In this document: positions 5,509 to 13,540 of the stretch, piece by piece
How positions within the stretch are numbered: the first letter of the stretch is position 1
Layout of the letters: each line of letters opens with the position of its first letter
DNA from: Acholeplasmataceae bacterium UBA6190
GTDB taxonomy: Bacteria > Bacillota_I > Bacilli_A > Acholeplasmatales > Acholeplasmataceae
Reading direction: 5' to 3'
Assembly: GCA_002422045.1 (NCBI GenBank)
Contig: DITG01000073.1
Span: 1-15,909 of the forward strand
DNA length: 15,909 nt
Program-made: the position numbers and the translations under genes
The notes under the pieces: generated by a model
Told to the model about the DNA's origin: nothing
The model's database searches: none
Seen by the model: the letters and a program-made list of their open reading frames with translations, nothing else

Positions 5509-8500
5509 ATGTTTAAGCAATTTTTATATGGTTTATCCATCATTTTATCATGCATTGGGGTGATGATCTTACCGGGATGTACACCCGAAGAGGATGAAGT
5601 AGAAGTCGTTGGCATTGAGATTGCTGCTGAATCGATTGTGTCGATGATGATCATTGAGGACTTCGAAATATCGATGATTAACGTTAAGATTCTCAAAAGC
5701 GATGGTACTTTTGAATCCATTAGCCTCAATTCAAACATGTTATCAATAACTGATATCGAAAAACTCAACATGCCAGGCACACATCAGATTCAGGTGAGTC
5801 ATCTGAGTTTTGAGACCTCATTTAACATCACACTCGTACACAATGAACTGGTATCAAGTCTGATGAACATTCATCGGTTTGCTTATTCTCACGACTATAC
5901 TGTATTATCTTATGAGATATGGGTGGATACCATCATTGGTGATCTATCTGACATCAGTCATTGTTTTGTCAACGAACTTGGAGAACTCATCATCTATCAC
6001 CAAGATTCAAGTATGACCAATGTCGGTCAGGTCGCTCCAGTCAAATCTTTGTTTGTCATCAACGCTCATCTGAACGATCAAGGAGAACTGATTTTACAAT
6101 ACTCTGATCAAACGACACAAAATCTAGGGACAGTATCAGGAATAGACGGTATCGGTATTGTTTCCGTGAATTTAAACGCATTAGGAGAACTGATCATCAC
6201 CCTATCTGATGATACGATCCACAACTTAGGTGTTATCAAAGATGTCACACCGATGACGAAAGTCATCTTCCGATATGATGATCAAGGATATGCTTATGAT
6301 ATCTTTTGGGCAAAGGTTGGAGAGCAAATCATAGCGCCTACCAACCCTGCAAGAAAAGATTACGTATTCAAAGGATGGTATATAGATGATGAATTGGTCA
6401 GTTTCCCAATCACGATCATGAATGATTCAGAATTAGAAATGATTGCCCGTTGGGATGTTCAGTTATTCACCTATACAGTCAATGGCGGAAGTGCAACCAT
6501 CACAGGGTTTGCTGTCACTAATTATCCAATCAACCTGATAATTCCAAATCAAATCGATGGATATCCTGTCATCAAAATAGCAGATCGTGCATTTGAATAT
6601 CGAGATGATCGCCCCATTTATATGATCTCTGTGACATTCCCGGATTCACTAACAACCATCGGAAACTATGCTTTCTATAGAGTCGACGGATTGAGTGAAA
6701 TCATCTTCGGTCCCAACAGCAAACTCTCAAGCATTATGGCCTATGCGTTTGCAGAAACTTATATATATAAGCCTATTTACCTTCCGGATCGTCTGCTTGG
6801 CATTGGCAACTATGCTTTTTATGATTCGAGAGTATCACAGGTTCATCTGAGCGTCCATTCAAGATTAAGCAGTATCGGTAGTTATGCGTTTGCCAATAAC
6901 ATCTTTATGACGCAATTCATCATTCCGGAAGGCACCAGAACGATTGGTGCAAACGCATTTGATCAAGCTGATCTTTTAACCTTATACGCATATCAATCAT
7001 CACCTTTGACGGGTTGGAATACCAATTTTAACATCATGAGCAGACCCATCGTGTGGCGTATCAAAGATCATGGTTTTACGGATACCCTGAGTTATGTTGT
7101 CACTGAAGCAAATGATATCACGATTCTAGGTACAACTCACTATGATCTCCAAGTGATGGATATACCCGAAATCGTTTCAGGATACCCAGTCAGAAGAATT
7201 TCAGCATATGCGTTCAGAGGTCATCAGGTCAAATGGGTTCATTTGCCGGATAATCTATTCACTATCGGAGAAGGAGCATTTGCATATGCCACCAATCTCA
7301 CCCATGTCGATCTATCTCAGCAAAGTTTACTCAACGCCATTGGCAGTTTTGCATTCCAATACAACGTCAACTTGAAGTATTTCTATATGTCAAGTTATAT
7401 GACAAACATTGGCGTGAATGCATTTATAGACTGTTCCATGCTCTCGATTTATACCAATCAATCCACTGAAGGTGCATTATGGCAATCTGGATGGAATCCA
7501 GGAGGAAGACCCATCTTTTTTAATCAGTTGGGCGCGGGAAGAACTGAAGAACTTTATTATGTCATTGACACAGCAGGTAAAGGTGTCATTACGGGTGTGA
7601 GATATGGCGTCAGTTCAGTGGTCATCCCAGATGAAATCGATGGGCATTTGGTCGAACGGATTACAACCAACGCCTTTCTATCAACTGCTATAGGCAACAT
7701 CGCCATCCCAGATAACATCACCAAAGTCGATGAAAATGCATTCATCTATGCGAGTATTGCTATCATCTATACAACATTCGCATCGAAACCTGCATTATGG
7801 CATGCCAATTGGAATCCAAGCAATCGACCCGTCGAATGGGGTGTGATTGAAATGGGTGCCAATGAGCATCTGAATTATATCGTCAATTCGAGTGAAGAAG
7901 TGACCATTTTAGGCGCGAATACAAAGCACTCAGATATCATCATCCCTGATGTAATTCATGGTTATCCCGTCATCACGATTGCACCTAATGCATTCCAAAA
8001 TGCCACATGGCTGACATCGATTGACCTTGGACAAAGTATCAAAGTCATCAAAAGCCAAGCTTTTTATGGATCCGGGCTTGAAAGGATTGACATTCCAAAA
8101 TCGGTAATCACCATTGAAAACAGAGCGTTTATTTATAATGAGTCTATGCGTCAAGTCATCTATGATCTTGAAAGTCCGATCATCACCATTGAAGAATATA
8201 CCTTCTTTAATGGGTTTAGCATCGAAGAAATCATCTTGCCCAACGGTTTGGTCTCCATTGGTCTTTCTGCCTTTTATAATGCAAAGAAAGTTCAAAGCAT
8301 TTTCATTCCAAAGACAGTGACAGTCATTGGCAATTATGCATGGAGCGGAAGCACAGCATTAACATCAGTCTTGATTGAATCAGGCAGTCAACTCTATGCC
8401 ATCAATGATTATGCATTCTTTGGATGCACAGCACTCATGACCATCAATTTGCCGGAAGGGCTCTCGTATATCAAGAATTCTGCATTTCAACAGACCAATG

Positions 8501-8808
8501 TGAAAGAATTTTTCATACCAGACTCTGTCATTCAAATTCAAAGTGGTGCTTTCCGCAATAATCCGTCACTCGAAAAAATCGTATTTTCAGAGCGTTCATT
8601 ACTTACCCTAATCGGGGATACAGCATTTGCCAGTTTGCCAAAACTTGAGTCGCTTGTGATACCTTTGTCTGTGACAACCATTGGAACCCATGTGTTTTCA
8701 GGAACAACAGACTGCACAATCTATGTCAGAGCATCCAGTCAGCCGGTGGGTTGGAATGCACTCTGGAATTCAACCAATCTGCCCGTTGTTTGGGGCTATG
8801 TGGAATAA
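5509..8808 (+). CDS. BspA-type leucine-rich-repeat surface lipoprotein
   Basis: A 1099-residue secreted lipoprotein. Residues 1-24 form a signal peptide with the lipobox LPGC (Cys24), so it should be lipid-anchored outside the membrane. An acidic stretch follows. Three copies of a unit of about 34 residues built on GELI-x-D-x-NLG lie near residues 154-243. An InlB/Flg_new-type repeat (FKGWYID, then ARWD) follows at about 254-316. From about 340 to the end are BspA-like LRR_5 repeats, recognisable by Ile-Pro-(Asp/Glu) and Ile-Gly-x-x-Ala-Phe. A larger module closing with a Trp-containing WNxxxRP segment recurs near residues 490, 645, 750 and 1068. GGGAGG at 5495-5500 sets the start; the in-frame ATG at 5437 has no site and would bury the signal peptide. 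Proteins of this type bind host or matrix molecules. The ligand here is unknown. Confidence 0.88.
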   Translation: MFKQFLYGLSIILSCIGVMILPGCTPEEDEVEVVGIEIAAESIVSMMIIEDFEISMINVKILKSDGTFESISLNSNMLSITDIEKLNMPGTHQIQVSHLSFETSFNITLVHNELVSSLMNIHRFAYSHDYTVLSYEIWVDTIIGDLSDISHCFVNELGELIIYHQDSSMTNVGQVAPVKSLFVINAHLNDQGELILQYSDQTTQNLGTVSGIDGIGIVSVNLNALGELIITLSDDTIHNLGVIKDVTPMTKVIFRYDDQGYAYDIFWAKVGEQIIAPTNPARKDYVFKGWYIDDELVSFPITIMNDSELEMIARWDVQLFTYTVNGGSATITGFAVTNYPINLIIPNQIDGYPVIKIADRAFEYRDDRPIYMISVTFPDSLTTIGNYAFYRVDGLSEIIFGPNSKLSSIMAYAFAETYIYKPIYLPDRLLGIGNYAFYDSRVSQVHLSVHSRLSSIGSYAFANNIFMTQFIIPEGTRTIGANAFDQADLLTLYAYQSSPLTGWNTNFNIMSRPIVWRIKDHGFTDTLSYVVTEANDITILGTTHYDLQVMDIPEIVSGYPVRRISAYAFRGHQVKWVHLPDNLFTIGEGAFAYATNLTHVDLSQQSLLNAIGSFAFQYNVNLKYFYMSSYMTNIGVNAFIDCSMLSIYTNQSTEGALWQSGWNPGGRPIFFNQLGAGRTEELYYVIDTAGKGVITGVRYGVSSVVIPDEIDGHLVERITTNAFLSTAIGNIAIPDNITKVDENAFIYASIAIIYTTFASKPALWHANWNPSNRPVEWGVIEMGANEHLNYIVNSSEEVTILGANTKHSDIIIPDVIHGYPVITIAPNAFQNATWLTSIDLGQSIKVIKSQAFYGSGLERIDIPKSVITIENRAFIYNESMRQVIYDLESPIITIEEYTFFNGFSIEEIILPNGLVSIGLSAFYNAKKVQSIFIPKTVTVIGNYAWSGSTALTSVLIESGSQLYAINDYAFFGCTALMTINLPEGLSYIKNSAFQQTNVKEFFIPDSVIQIQSGAFRNNPSLEKIVFSERSLLTLIGDTAFASLPKLESLVIPLSVTTIGTHVFSGTTDCTIYVRASSQPVGWNALWNSTNLPVVWGYVE

Positions 8809-8893
8809 AAAGAGATTATATGAATGGATTCGGCATCAAAAAGACGAGTTTGTGATAAGATATGAACAAACCAGTAACCGATCGGGGGATCAT

Positions 8894-9067
8894 ATGATTT
8901 AACACAAAGTTGTCATCGTTAGCAAATTTTTAGCTGTAGGTATAGAAAGAAAACTCACCGAAATTCTGGATGAATACGTCAATCAAGGATGGACATTCAA
9001 GGGTTTGAGTTATGCGGACGAATATCGTGGATACACGGTTGTTTTTGCTAGGGAAAAACAGGAATAA
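8894..9067 (+). pseudogene. DUF4177-like short gene with an early stop codon
   Basis: A frame of 54 sense codons at 8903-9064 ends in TAA. It reads HKVVIVSKF at the start, then ILDEYVNQGW and finally YTVVFARE. This matches the DUF4177 pattern of an N-terminal KVV strand, an amphipathic helix ending in Glu-Gly-Trp (here Gln-Gly-Trp), and a C-terminal strand. The only plausible start is ATG at 8894, preceded by GGGGG at 8884-8888, but the third codon is TAA (8900-8902). A single base change from a sense codon would explain this, making it a recent pseudogene; non-canonical initiation or sequencing error remains possible. DUF4177 has no established function. Confidence 0.6.
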
Positions 9068-9152
9068 CATCGAGATATTCTTTCCGAATGATGATCAATA
9101 CCAAGAGAGTATGTTATTTCTCTTATAGATATTATAAAAGAACTCATTTTCG
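9068..9152. other. AT-rich spacer before the DegV promoter
   Basis: No gene is visible. A weak AAGAGA/TCTCTT hairpin (about 9102-9123) lies here, with no clear T-run after it. Confidence 0.35.
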
Positions 9153-9180
9153 TTGACTTTATCTTTCGTTATGTTATCAT
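9153..9180 (+). promoter_or_regulatory. Promoter of the degV-marR unit
   Basis: TTGACT at 9153-9158 is followed after 16 nt by TATCAT at 9175-9180, which also has an upstream TG in the extended -10 position. Confidence 0.55.
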
Positions 9181-9196
9181 AGAGATAGGTTTAATA

Positions 9197-9209
9197 TTTG
9201 AAGTTCAAA
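9197..9209 (+). promoter_or_regulatory. Candidate FabT-like operator TTTGAAGTTCAAA
   Basis: A perfect TTTGA-N3-TCAAA palindrome lies 17 nt after the -10 box and 21 nt before the DegV start. A direct repeat, AATATTTGAAG (9193-9203 and 9209-9219), adds a further TTTGA half-site that runs into the ribosome binding site. From memory, FabT (a MarR repressor of fatty-acid genes) uses TTTGA/TCAAA half-sites. A MarR gene is second in this operon, so autoregulation is a reasonable inference. Confidence 0.45.
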
Positions 9210-9230
9210 ATATTTGAAGGAGAAAGAAAA

Positions 9231-10082
9231 ATGAGTGAGAAAATAGGTATTGTTGTATGCGGTAACTCAGGTGTTGACTACCTGAAACTAGATTACCCAG
9301 TCAGATTGATTCGTTCGACGTTGAATTTGGGTGGCAAAGAGTATGAAGATTATGTTGACATTCAGGCAAAGGAATTCTACGATGTGATCGTCGCGAATCC
9401 TGATATTGATGTCTCCACTTCCCAAACGGCAACTGGCAAGATTGCATCCGTTTATGAAGAATTAAGAGATGAAGGATATACAGACATCATCGCTGTCGTC
9501 ATTTCATCGAAGCTTTCTGGTACTTACCAGGGCGCAGTGCTTGCTAAAGACATGGTTCCAGGCGTCAACGTTTTCGTCATTGACTCCAGAAGCGTCTCTT
9601 ATGGTGAAGCATATCTCGTGCTTGAAGCCATCAAAATGATCAAGAGTGGCAGCAAAGTCAGAGATATCATTGACAAATTGGAAAAAATAAGAGACCATAT
9701 TTATATATATGTGCTCGTTGACACACTGAAGTATCTGATCAAGAATGGCAGACTCTCTGCAGTGAGTGGTTTCTTAGGCACGCTTTTAAAGATTAAGCCT
9801 CTTTTACACGTTCAAAGAGATGGATCACTGGTTCCCTTTGAAAAGATCAGAACAACCGCTGCAGCACAGAAGAGACTCTTAGAAGTGCTTCTTGCTGACA
9901 TCGAAGGTAAGAATGTTGTCGCATTCATCGCTTATACAAACAACGAAGACAAAGCACAAGAAATCAAGGGTTCAATCCTAGCAGCAAGACCAGACATTAC
10001 TGTTGAAATCGTTCCTCTGACGCCAGTCGTTGGCGCCCATGCAGGTCCTGGTACTCTTGGCGTAGGATATATCGTACTCTAA
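9231..10082 (+). CDS. DegV family (FakB-like) fatty-acid-binding protein
   Basis: A 283-residue DegV-fold protein. Family landmarks in order are TSQT at 63-66, SGTYQ at 96-100, DSRSVSYG at 118-125, the LKYLIKNGRLS helix near 163-173, and HAGPG at 270-274, which holds the conserved His. Such proteins (FakB) bind a fatty acid so that the kinase FakA can phosphorylate it, feeding exogenous fatty acids into phospholipids. FakA is not in this window. The N-terminal strand reads VVCGNSGVD where most members have a TDS-type motif, so it is a divergent branch. AAGGAGA at 9217-9223 sets the start at 9231 over an in-frame upstream codon. The MarR gene begins 21 nt after its stop, so the two are one operon. 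The ligand is inferred. Confidence 0.88.
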   Translation: MSEKIGIVVCGNSGVDYLKLDYPVRLIRSTLNLGGKEYEDYVDIQAKEFYDVIVANPDIDVSTSQTATGKIASVYEELRDEGYTDIIAVVISSKLSGTYQGAVLAKDMVPGVNVFVIDSRSVSYGEAYLVLEAIKMIKSGSKVRDIIDKLEKIRDHIYIYVLVDTLKYLIKNGRLSAVSGFLGTLLKIKPLLHVQRDGSLVPFEKIRTTAAAQKRLLEVLLADIEGKNVVAFIAYTNNEDKAQEIKGSILAARPDITVEIVPLTPVVGAHAGPGTLGVGYIVL

Positions 10083-10103
10083 ATCATAAAGGTGGTATGC
10101 AAA

Positions 10104-10541
10104 GTGGTTTCTCCTAAAGAAGTGATCAATGAATTGTTAGTCGATGTTTTCAACCATATTTTGTCGATCGAGGCAGATGTCTTGAAAAAACGTGGTGTCA
10201 AAATATCGATGACCGAAGTGCATGTGCTTGAAGCCATCAAGAACACGAGTGTTCCCACGATGGGCAATGTTGCTGCAAAACTCCGAGTCACTTTGGGAAC
10301 GCTGACCACTTCAGTCAATGTACTGGTCAGAAAAAACTATGTCATCCGCTACCGCGATGAAGCTGATCGCAGAAAAGTGTATCTACAACTCAATGAATCA
10401 GCACTTGAAGTACTCAAGGTTCACGAAGAATTCCATGAAGAAATGATCGAATCGATGTTTAAGGATCTTGAACTCGAAAAAGATGAAGCACTCATGAAGT
10501 CTTTGGAAAACATCAGTCAATATTTCAAGCAAAGATACTAA
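10104..10541 (+). CDS. MarR family transcriptional regulator
   Basis: A 145-residue winged-helix regulator of normal MarR length. Helices at the N-terminus and C-terminus would form the dimer interface. The DNA-binding part runs from about residue 40 (MTEVHVLEAI) through NVAAKLRVTLGTLTTSVN, the recognition helix, to the wing with the characteristic DEADRRKVYL. GTG at 10104 is the likely start because AAAGGTGG at 10088-10095 is correctly spaced. The ATG at 10097 is out of frame and GTG at 10092 overlaps that site. It is cotranscribed with the DegV protein, and the palindrome before degV is its likely operator. By analogy with FabT it may respond to acyl chains; no residue visible here proves that. 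Confidence 0.88.
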   Translation: MVSPKEVINELLVDVFNHILSIEADVLKKRGVKISMTEVHVLEAIKNTSVPTMGNVAAKLRVTLGTLTTSVNVLVRKNYVIRYRDEADRRKVYLQLNESALEVLKVHEEFHEEMIESMFKDLELEKDEALMKSLENISQYFKQRY

Positions 10542-10554
10542 AAGAAACTCAACG

Positions 10555-10590
10555 AAGGCTTCCTGCAAAGGATGCCTTATTTTTTCATTT
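10555..10590 (+). terminator. Terminator of the degV-marR unit
   Basis: A stem AAGGC-x-TCC paired with GGA-x-GCCTT (10555-10563 with 10570-10578) has one mismatch, and is followed by a long T-rich run. It lies 13 nt after the marR stop codon. Confidence 0.8.
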
Positions 10591-10604
10591 TTTGCAGTTT
10601 TTCT

Positions 10605-10632
10605 TTGAAAGAGCACGCGTATCATGTATAAT
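10605..10632 (+). promoter_or_regulatory. Promoter of the glucokinase gene
   Basis: TTGAAA at 10605-10610 is followed after 16 nt by the consensus TATAAT at 10627-10632. It starts immediately after the preceding terminator and lies 31 nt before the start codon. Confidence 0.6.
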
Positions 10633-10663
10633 ATTTCAGGTGCATCACAACAAGAGGTCAAAC

Positions 10664-11596
10664 ATGAAACATTACATCTATGGCGTTGATATTGGCGGAA
10701 CAAACATCAAACTCGGATTGTTCAAAGAAGATACGCTAGAACTGATTGAATCCACTGAAATCAAGACTCCGACGGAACGTCAGGAAATCTCGATTTTTGA
10801 GCATATCGCACAAGAAATGAATAGTATCAACCAAAAACATCAACTCAAGTTTGATGATATTATGGGCATTGGGCTCGCTGTACCTTGTCCAGTGAAAAAC
10901 GGATTTGTTCAAAAATGTCCGAATCTGAACTGGAAAACGATGGATATTGCCAAAAACATGTCACTGTTTTTGCCACCCCATATCACAGTCAAGGTATCCA
11001 ATGACGCGACACTCGCCGCGCTTGGAGAAAACAACAGTTTGGAACGTCCTTTTCAAAACGCTATTTTATACACATTGGGGACTGGTGTAGGGGGTGGCGT
11101 GATTATCGACGGACAGATTTTGGAAGGTGGTACCGGACTCGGTGGTGAGATTGGTCATATGCCGATTCCATACGAAACTGATGAAATCTGCGGTTGTGGT
11201 TCAAAGGGTTGTCTCGAACAGGTTTGCGGCACCAAGGCCATCTTCAAGAGAACCAAGGAACTTGCCAAAACGGAACACACAACGATCAATTTGGAACATT
11301 TATCGGTGAAATCCATTTTTGATGCTGCCAAAGACAATGATCCTGTGGGCTTGCAAGTTGTCCACGAAGTATCCAAGGCCATTGCCTACAGTGCAAGCAT
11401 CCTTGCGGTTGTCTTAGATCCAGAAGTGTTCATCATCGGTGGTGGGATTTCGAAAGCAGGACAATTCTTAGTGGATCTGATTGAACAGTATTACCAACCC
11501 TATGCCAGATTCCAGACAGGATCTGTGCCATTTATTCTTGCAAAAACAGGCAATCAAGCGGGCATCATTGGTGCAGCGCATTATCTTAAAAAATAA
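10664..11596 (+). CDS. glcK: ROK family glucokinase
   Basis: A 310-residue cytoplasmic sugar kinase of the ROK family, most likely phosphorylating glucose at C6 with ATP. Visible features are the N-terminal phosphate-binding VDIGGTN at 8-14, Asn113-Asp114 with the catalytic Asp in SNDAT, the GTGVGGG loop at 139-145, and EIGH at 162-165, the sugar-binding motif typical of glucokinases. The ROK zinc site is C176-x-C178-x4-C183 plus His165, and IIGGGIS lies near 257. All key residues are intact. ATG at 10664 is preceded by AAGAGG at 10652-10657; upstream in-frame codons fall in the promoter. The next gene starts 23 nt downstream with no terminator between, so they are likely cotranscribed. Specificity for glucose rather than another hexose is inference. 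Confidence 0.88.
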   Translation: MKHYIYGVDIGGTNIKLGLFKEDTLELIESTEIKTPTERQEISIFEHIAQEMNSINQKHQLKFDDIMGIGLAVPCPVKNGFVQKCPNLNWKTMDIAKNMSLFLPPHITVKVSNDATLAALGENNSLERPFQNAILYTLGTGVGGGVIIDGQILEGGTGLGGEIGHMPIPYETDEICGCGSKGCLEQVCGTKAIFKRTKELAKTEHTTINLEHLSVKSIFDAAKDNDPVGLQVVHEVSKAIAYSASILAVVLDPEVFIIGGGISKAGQFLVDLIEQYYQPYARFQTGSVPFILAKTGNQAGIIGAAHYLKK

Positions 11597-11619
11597 AAAA
11601 AAGTTCGGGGGGACAAGGT

Positions 11620-13254
11620 TTGAGGCATCAGTTGACATCACAGGATGTGAAGGTGTACGGGAATACGTGTGGATTTGGGAAAGTAACGGTCTATGATGAG
11701 AAGGACTTTGTCAACGGATTGGACAAGGTTCAGTTGGCAAACCTATATCGAAGGACCGTGAAAGACCGTGAAGACGAATTCGACCAGATGGTGCATTTGT
11801 CGTTGAATCGGGGATTCAGATCTGAGGCGGGAGTCGCCGTCGAATGGATACATGCCATGAGCAGTTTCTATTCGAGAGCGATTCAAAAGCGCCACTACAG
11901 ACTGATGTTTGAACAAAAGTTAGGTTTTTTGGAATCTTATCGTCAATCTGTCCAGGAATTTATCAAAGACAGAAAACATCAGATCCAATCAGGATCGATG
12001 CTTGGAGATGCCAACATACTTGAAGCGTTTGAACTCCTTTTCCAAAGACTTCAAAAACGATATGCCATCGCGTTGTTTCACATGTGGTCATCGTCTCTGA
12101 CTGAACCTACGGTGGTCCTAATCAAATGGTTTGATCCAGGATATTTTAATAAAATCTCACCCCAGATTCAAGGTTTCATCTTTGAAAACGAGCATCAGAC
12201 TGACGGTATCAGATCGACTGCCAATCGTCATCAAATCCCGGTTGCAATCACCAAACATACAGGACTGATCGGGCGTTCCGTACTGATCCAAGGACCCAAG
12301 CACACACTCATCTTGGATCCGAAAACAGACGATTTGGTCACTTTTTACCACCATGAACAACACTTTGCCTCACCCATCAAACTGAATCACATCCAATTAT
12401 ACGCAACCATCTCAGATGAAAAATCCCACAGCCGCATGTCATCAATGCCAATGCTCTCTGGCGTATGTGTCTACCGGACAGAAGCACTTTACCACACCAA
12501 GGGTACGATTCCGAGCATCGATGAGTTTTCTACCCGCTTCATCACGCTACTCAATGGCTTAAAACACCAAGATATCTACATAGCATTACCAGACATCAGA
12601 CCCTCCGACACGATCGGTTTTGTCTCCAATCAGTTCATGGATATTGACTTCTATGATCACTATCCAAGCGTGATCGACCATCTCATCAAGGGCATATCTT
12701 CAGCCATCAAAACGACTCAAGTCACGCCTAAAATCGTCATACCGATGGTCAGAGCCTACAAGGAAGTCGCCATCTGGACAACCATCATCGAATCCATTTT
12801 CGAACAAGAAAACTTAAAAGTTCCAGACATCGGATGCATGATGGAAACAGAATCTGCGCTTGAATATCATGAAGATTTCAAAGACCTCAAGTTCGCCATC
12901 ATCGGGATTGACAACCTGATTGCCGAGCTCGATGACCATCCGAACGCATCGTCTCCAGTGACATTCAAGCACCTCAAAACGTTTTTATGGGATGACTTGA
13001 AAGCCATGCATCAGTTCTTCAGAAGCTACTCGATTTCGACCAAACACATCATCATGGGAGAAGCACTCACCAATCAAGTCATCTTCGATAAACTCATCAA
13101 AGCCGGATTTCGCGCATTTGCACTCCCCCTAGACGGACTGCCTAACATTCAGTCAGTGATCATCAAGCATGTTGAGACCCGAGGCAAGTATCGGGGTGTC
13201 CATGCTGCTAGAAAACAAAAAAATCAACAAATTCAAGCCAATTCAACGATTTAA
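11620..13254 (+). CDS. PTS Enzyme I-like protein lacking the catalytic His and Cys
   Basis: A 544-residue protein with the overall plan and length of PTS Enzyme I (PEP-protein phosphotransferase). It has an N-terminal VYGNTCGFG strand, a helical region at about 50-150, the swivelling domain ending IPVAI at 206-210, and a PEP-binding barrel containing YRTEALY at 285-291, PMV at 375-377 and GEAL at 480-483. The barrel's PEP-binding Arg (Arg286) is kept. The phosphorylated His of the usual GGxxSH motif aligns with Gly196 (EHQTDG). The Cys of GMCGE is Met479 (IIMGE), and GTND is GIDN (429-432). It should not transfer phosphate from PEP to HPr and may instead be a PEP-sensing or regulatory pseudoenzyme. 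The start is TTG at 11620, with GGGGGGA at 11607-11612. Cotranscribed with glucokinase. Family secure, role unknown. Confidence 0.75.
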   Translation: MRHQLTSQDVKVYGNTCGFGKVTVYDEKDFVNGLDKVQLANLYRRTVKDREDEFDQMVHLSLNRGFRSEAGVAVEWIHAMSSFYSRAIQKRHYRLMFEQKLGFLESYRQSVQEFIKDRKHQIQSGSMLGDANILEAFELLFQRLQKRYAIALFHMWSSSLTEPTVVLIKWFDPGYFNKISPQIQGFIFENEHQTDGIRSTANRHQIPVAITKHTGLIGRSVLIQGPKHTLILDPKTDDLVTFYHHEQHFASPIKLNHIQLYATISDEKSHSRMSSMPMLSGVCVYRTEALYHTKGTIPSIDEFSTRFITLLNGLKHQDIYIALPDIRPSDTIGFVSNQFMDIDFYDHYPSVIDHLIKGISSAIKTTQVTPKIVIPMVRAYKEVAIWTTIIESIFEQENLKVPDIGCMMETESALEYHEDFKDLKFAIIGIDNLIAELDDHPNASSPVTFKHLKTFLWDDLKAMHQFFRSYSISTKHIIMGEALTNQVIFDKLIKAGFRAFALPLDGLPNIQSVIIKHVETRGKYRGVHAARKQKNQQIQANSTI

Positions 13255-13359
13255 ATCTCAAAATCTACCCGATTCAACCCAATCATCACCCATTATTTGA
13301 CAATCATGTCGATTTTTCATTTTTAAATACTTTGAAAGAAAAAAAGTGCCAAAAACATC

Positions 13360-13398
13360 GAGAAAAAGCATCCTAAGTGTTGCTTTATCTCTTTTTTT
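13360..13398 (+). terminator. Intrinsic terminator overlapping the S10 promoter
   Basis: An eleven-base stem with one A-A mismatch (13360-13370 with 13381-13391) has a 10-nt loop, followed by seven T's. It ends the glucokinase/Enzyme I-like transcript. Its 3' arm contains the -35 box of the ribosomal operon, and its T-run lies in that promoter's spacer. Confidence 0.85.
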
Positions 13399-13408
13399 AT
13401 CATATAAT
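13380..13408 (+). promoter_or_regulatory. Promoter of the S10 ribosomal protein operon
   Basis: TTGCTT at 13380-13385 and the consensus TATAAT at 13403-13408 are exactly 17 nt apart. Transcription should start near 13415, giving a 5' leader of about 125 nt. Confidence 0.65.
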
Positions 13409-13414
13409 AGAAAC

Positions 13415-13522
13415 GCTCGTGCAAAACCGAGCAGGCTGTGAAATGGAAGGTTGCTGGCACACGGATAGCCGTTGTCTACGAGTCAGGTTTTTCCATGGAG
13501 CAAGTCTATACCCGATTATAGG
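13415..13522 (+). promoter_or_regulatory. Structured 5' leader of the S10 operon
   Basis: Several pairings are visible. One is GCTCG/CGAGC at 13415-13432. Another is ATGGAA/TTCCAT (13443-13448 with 13491-13496), enclosing ACACGG/CCG-T-GT with a one-base bulge (13459-13475). The third is CTATA/TATAG (13506-13521), ending just before the AAAGGAG site at 13525-13531. The leader is long and more GC-rich than the other spacers here. E. coli regulates its S10 operon through L4 binding to a leader; whether this leader does the same is unknown. Confidence 0.5.
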
Positions 13523-13540
13523 CGAAAGGAGCTATGTAAA

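Noticed and set aside
8681..8902. 73-codon frame overlapping the end of the lipoprotein gene
   Set aside because: It is an out-of-frame shadow of the LRR coding sequence and its tail is not protein-like.
13472..13540. Longer N-terminus for S10 starting at 13472
   Set aside because: S10 is normally about 102 residues starting at 13541 with AAAGGAG; the extension is leader RNA sequence.
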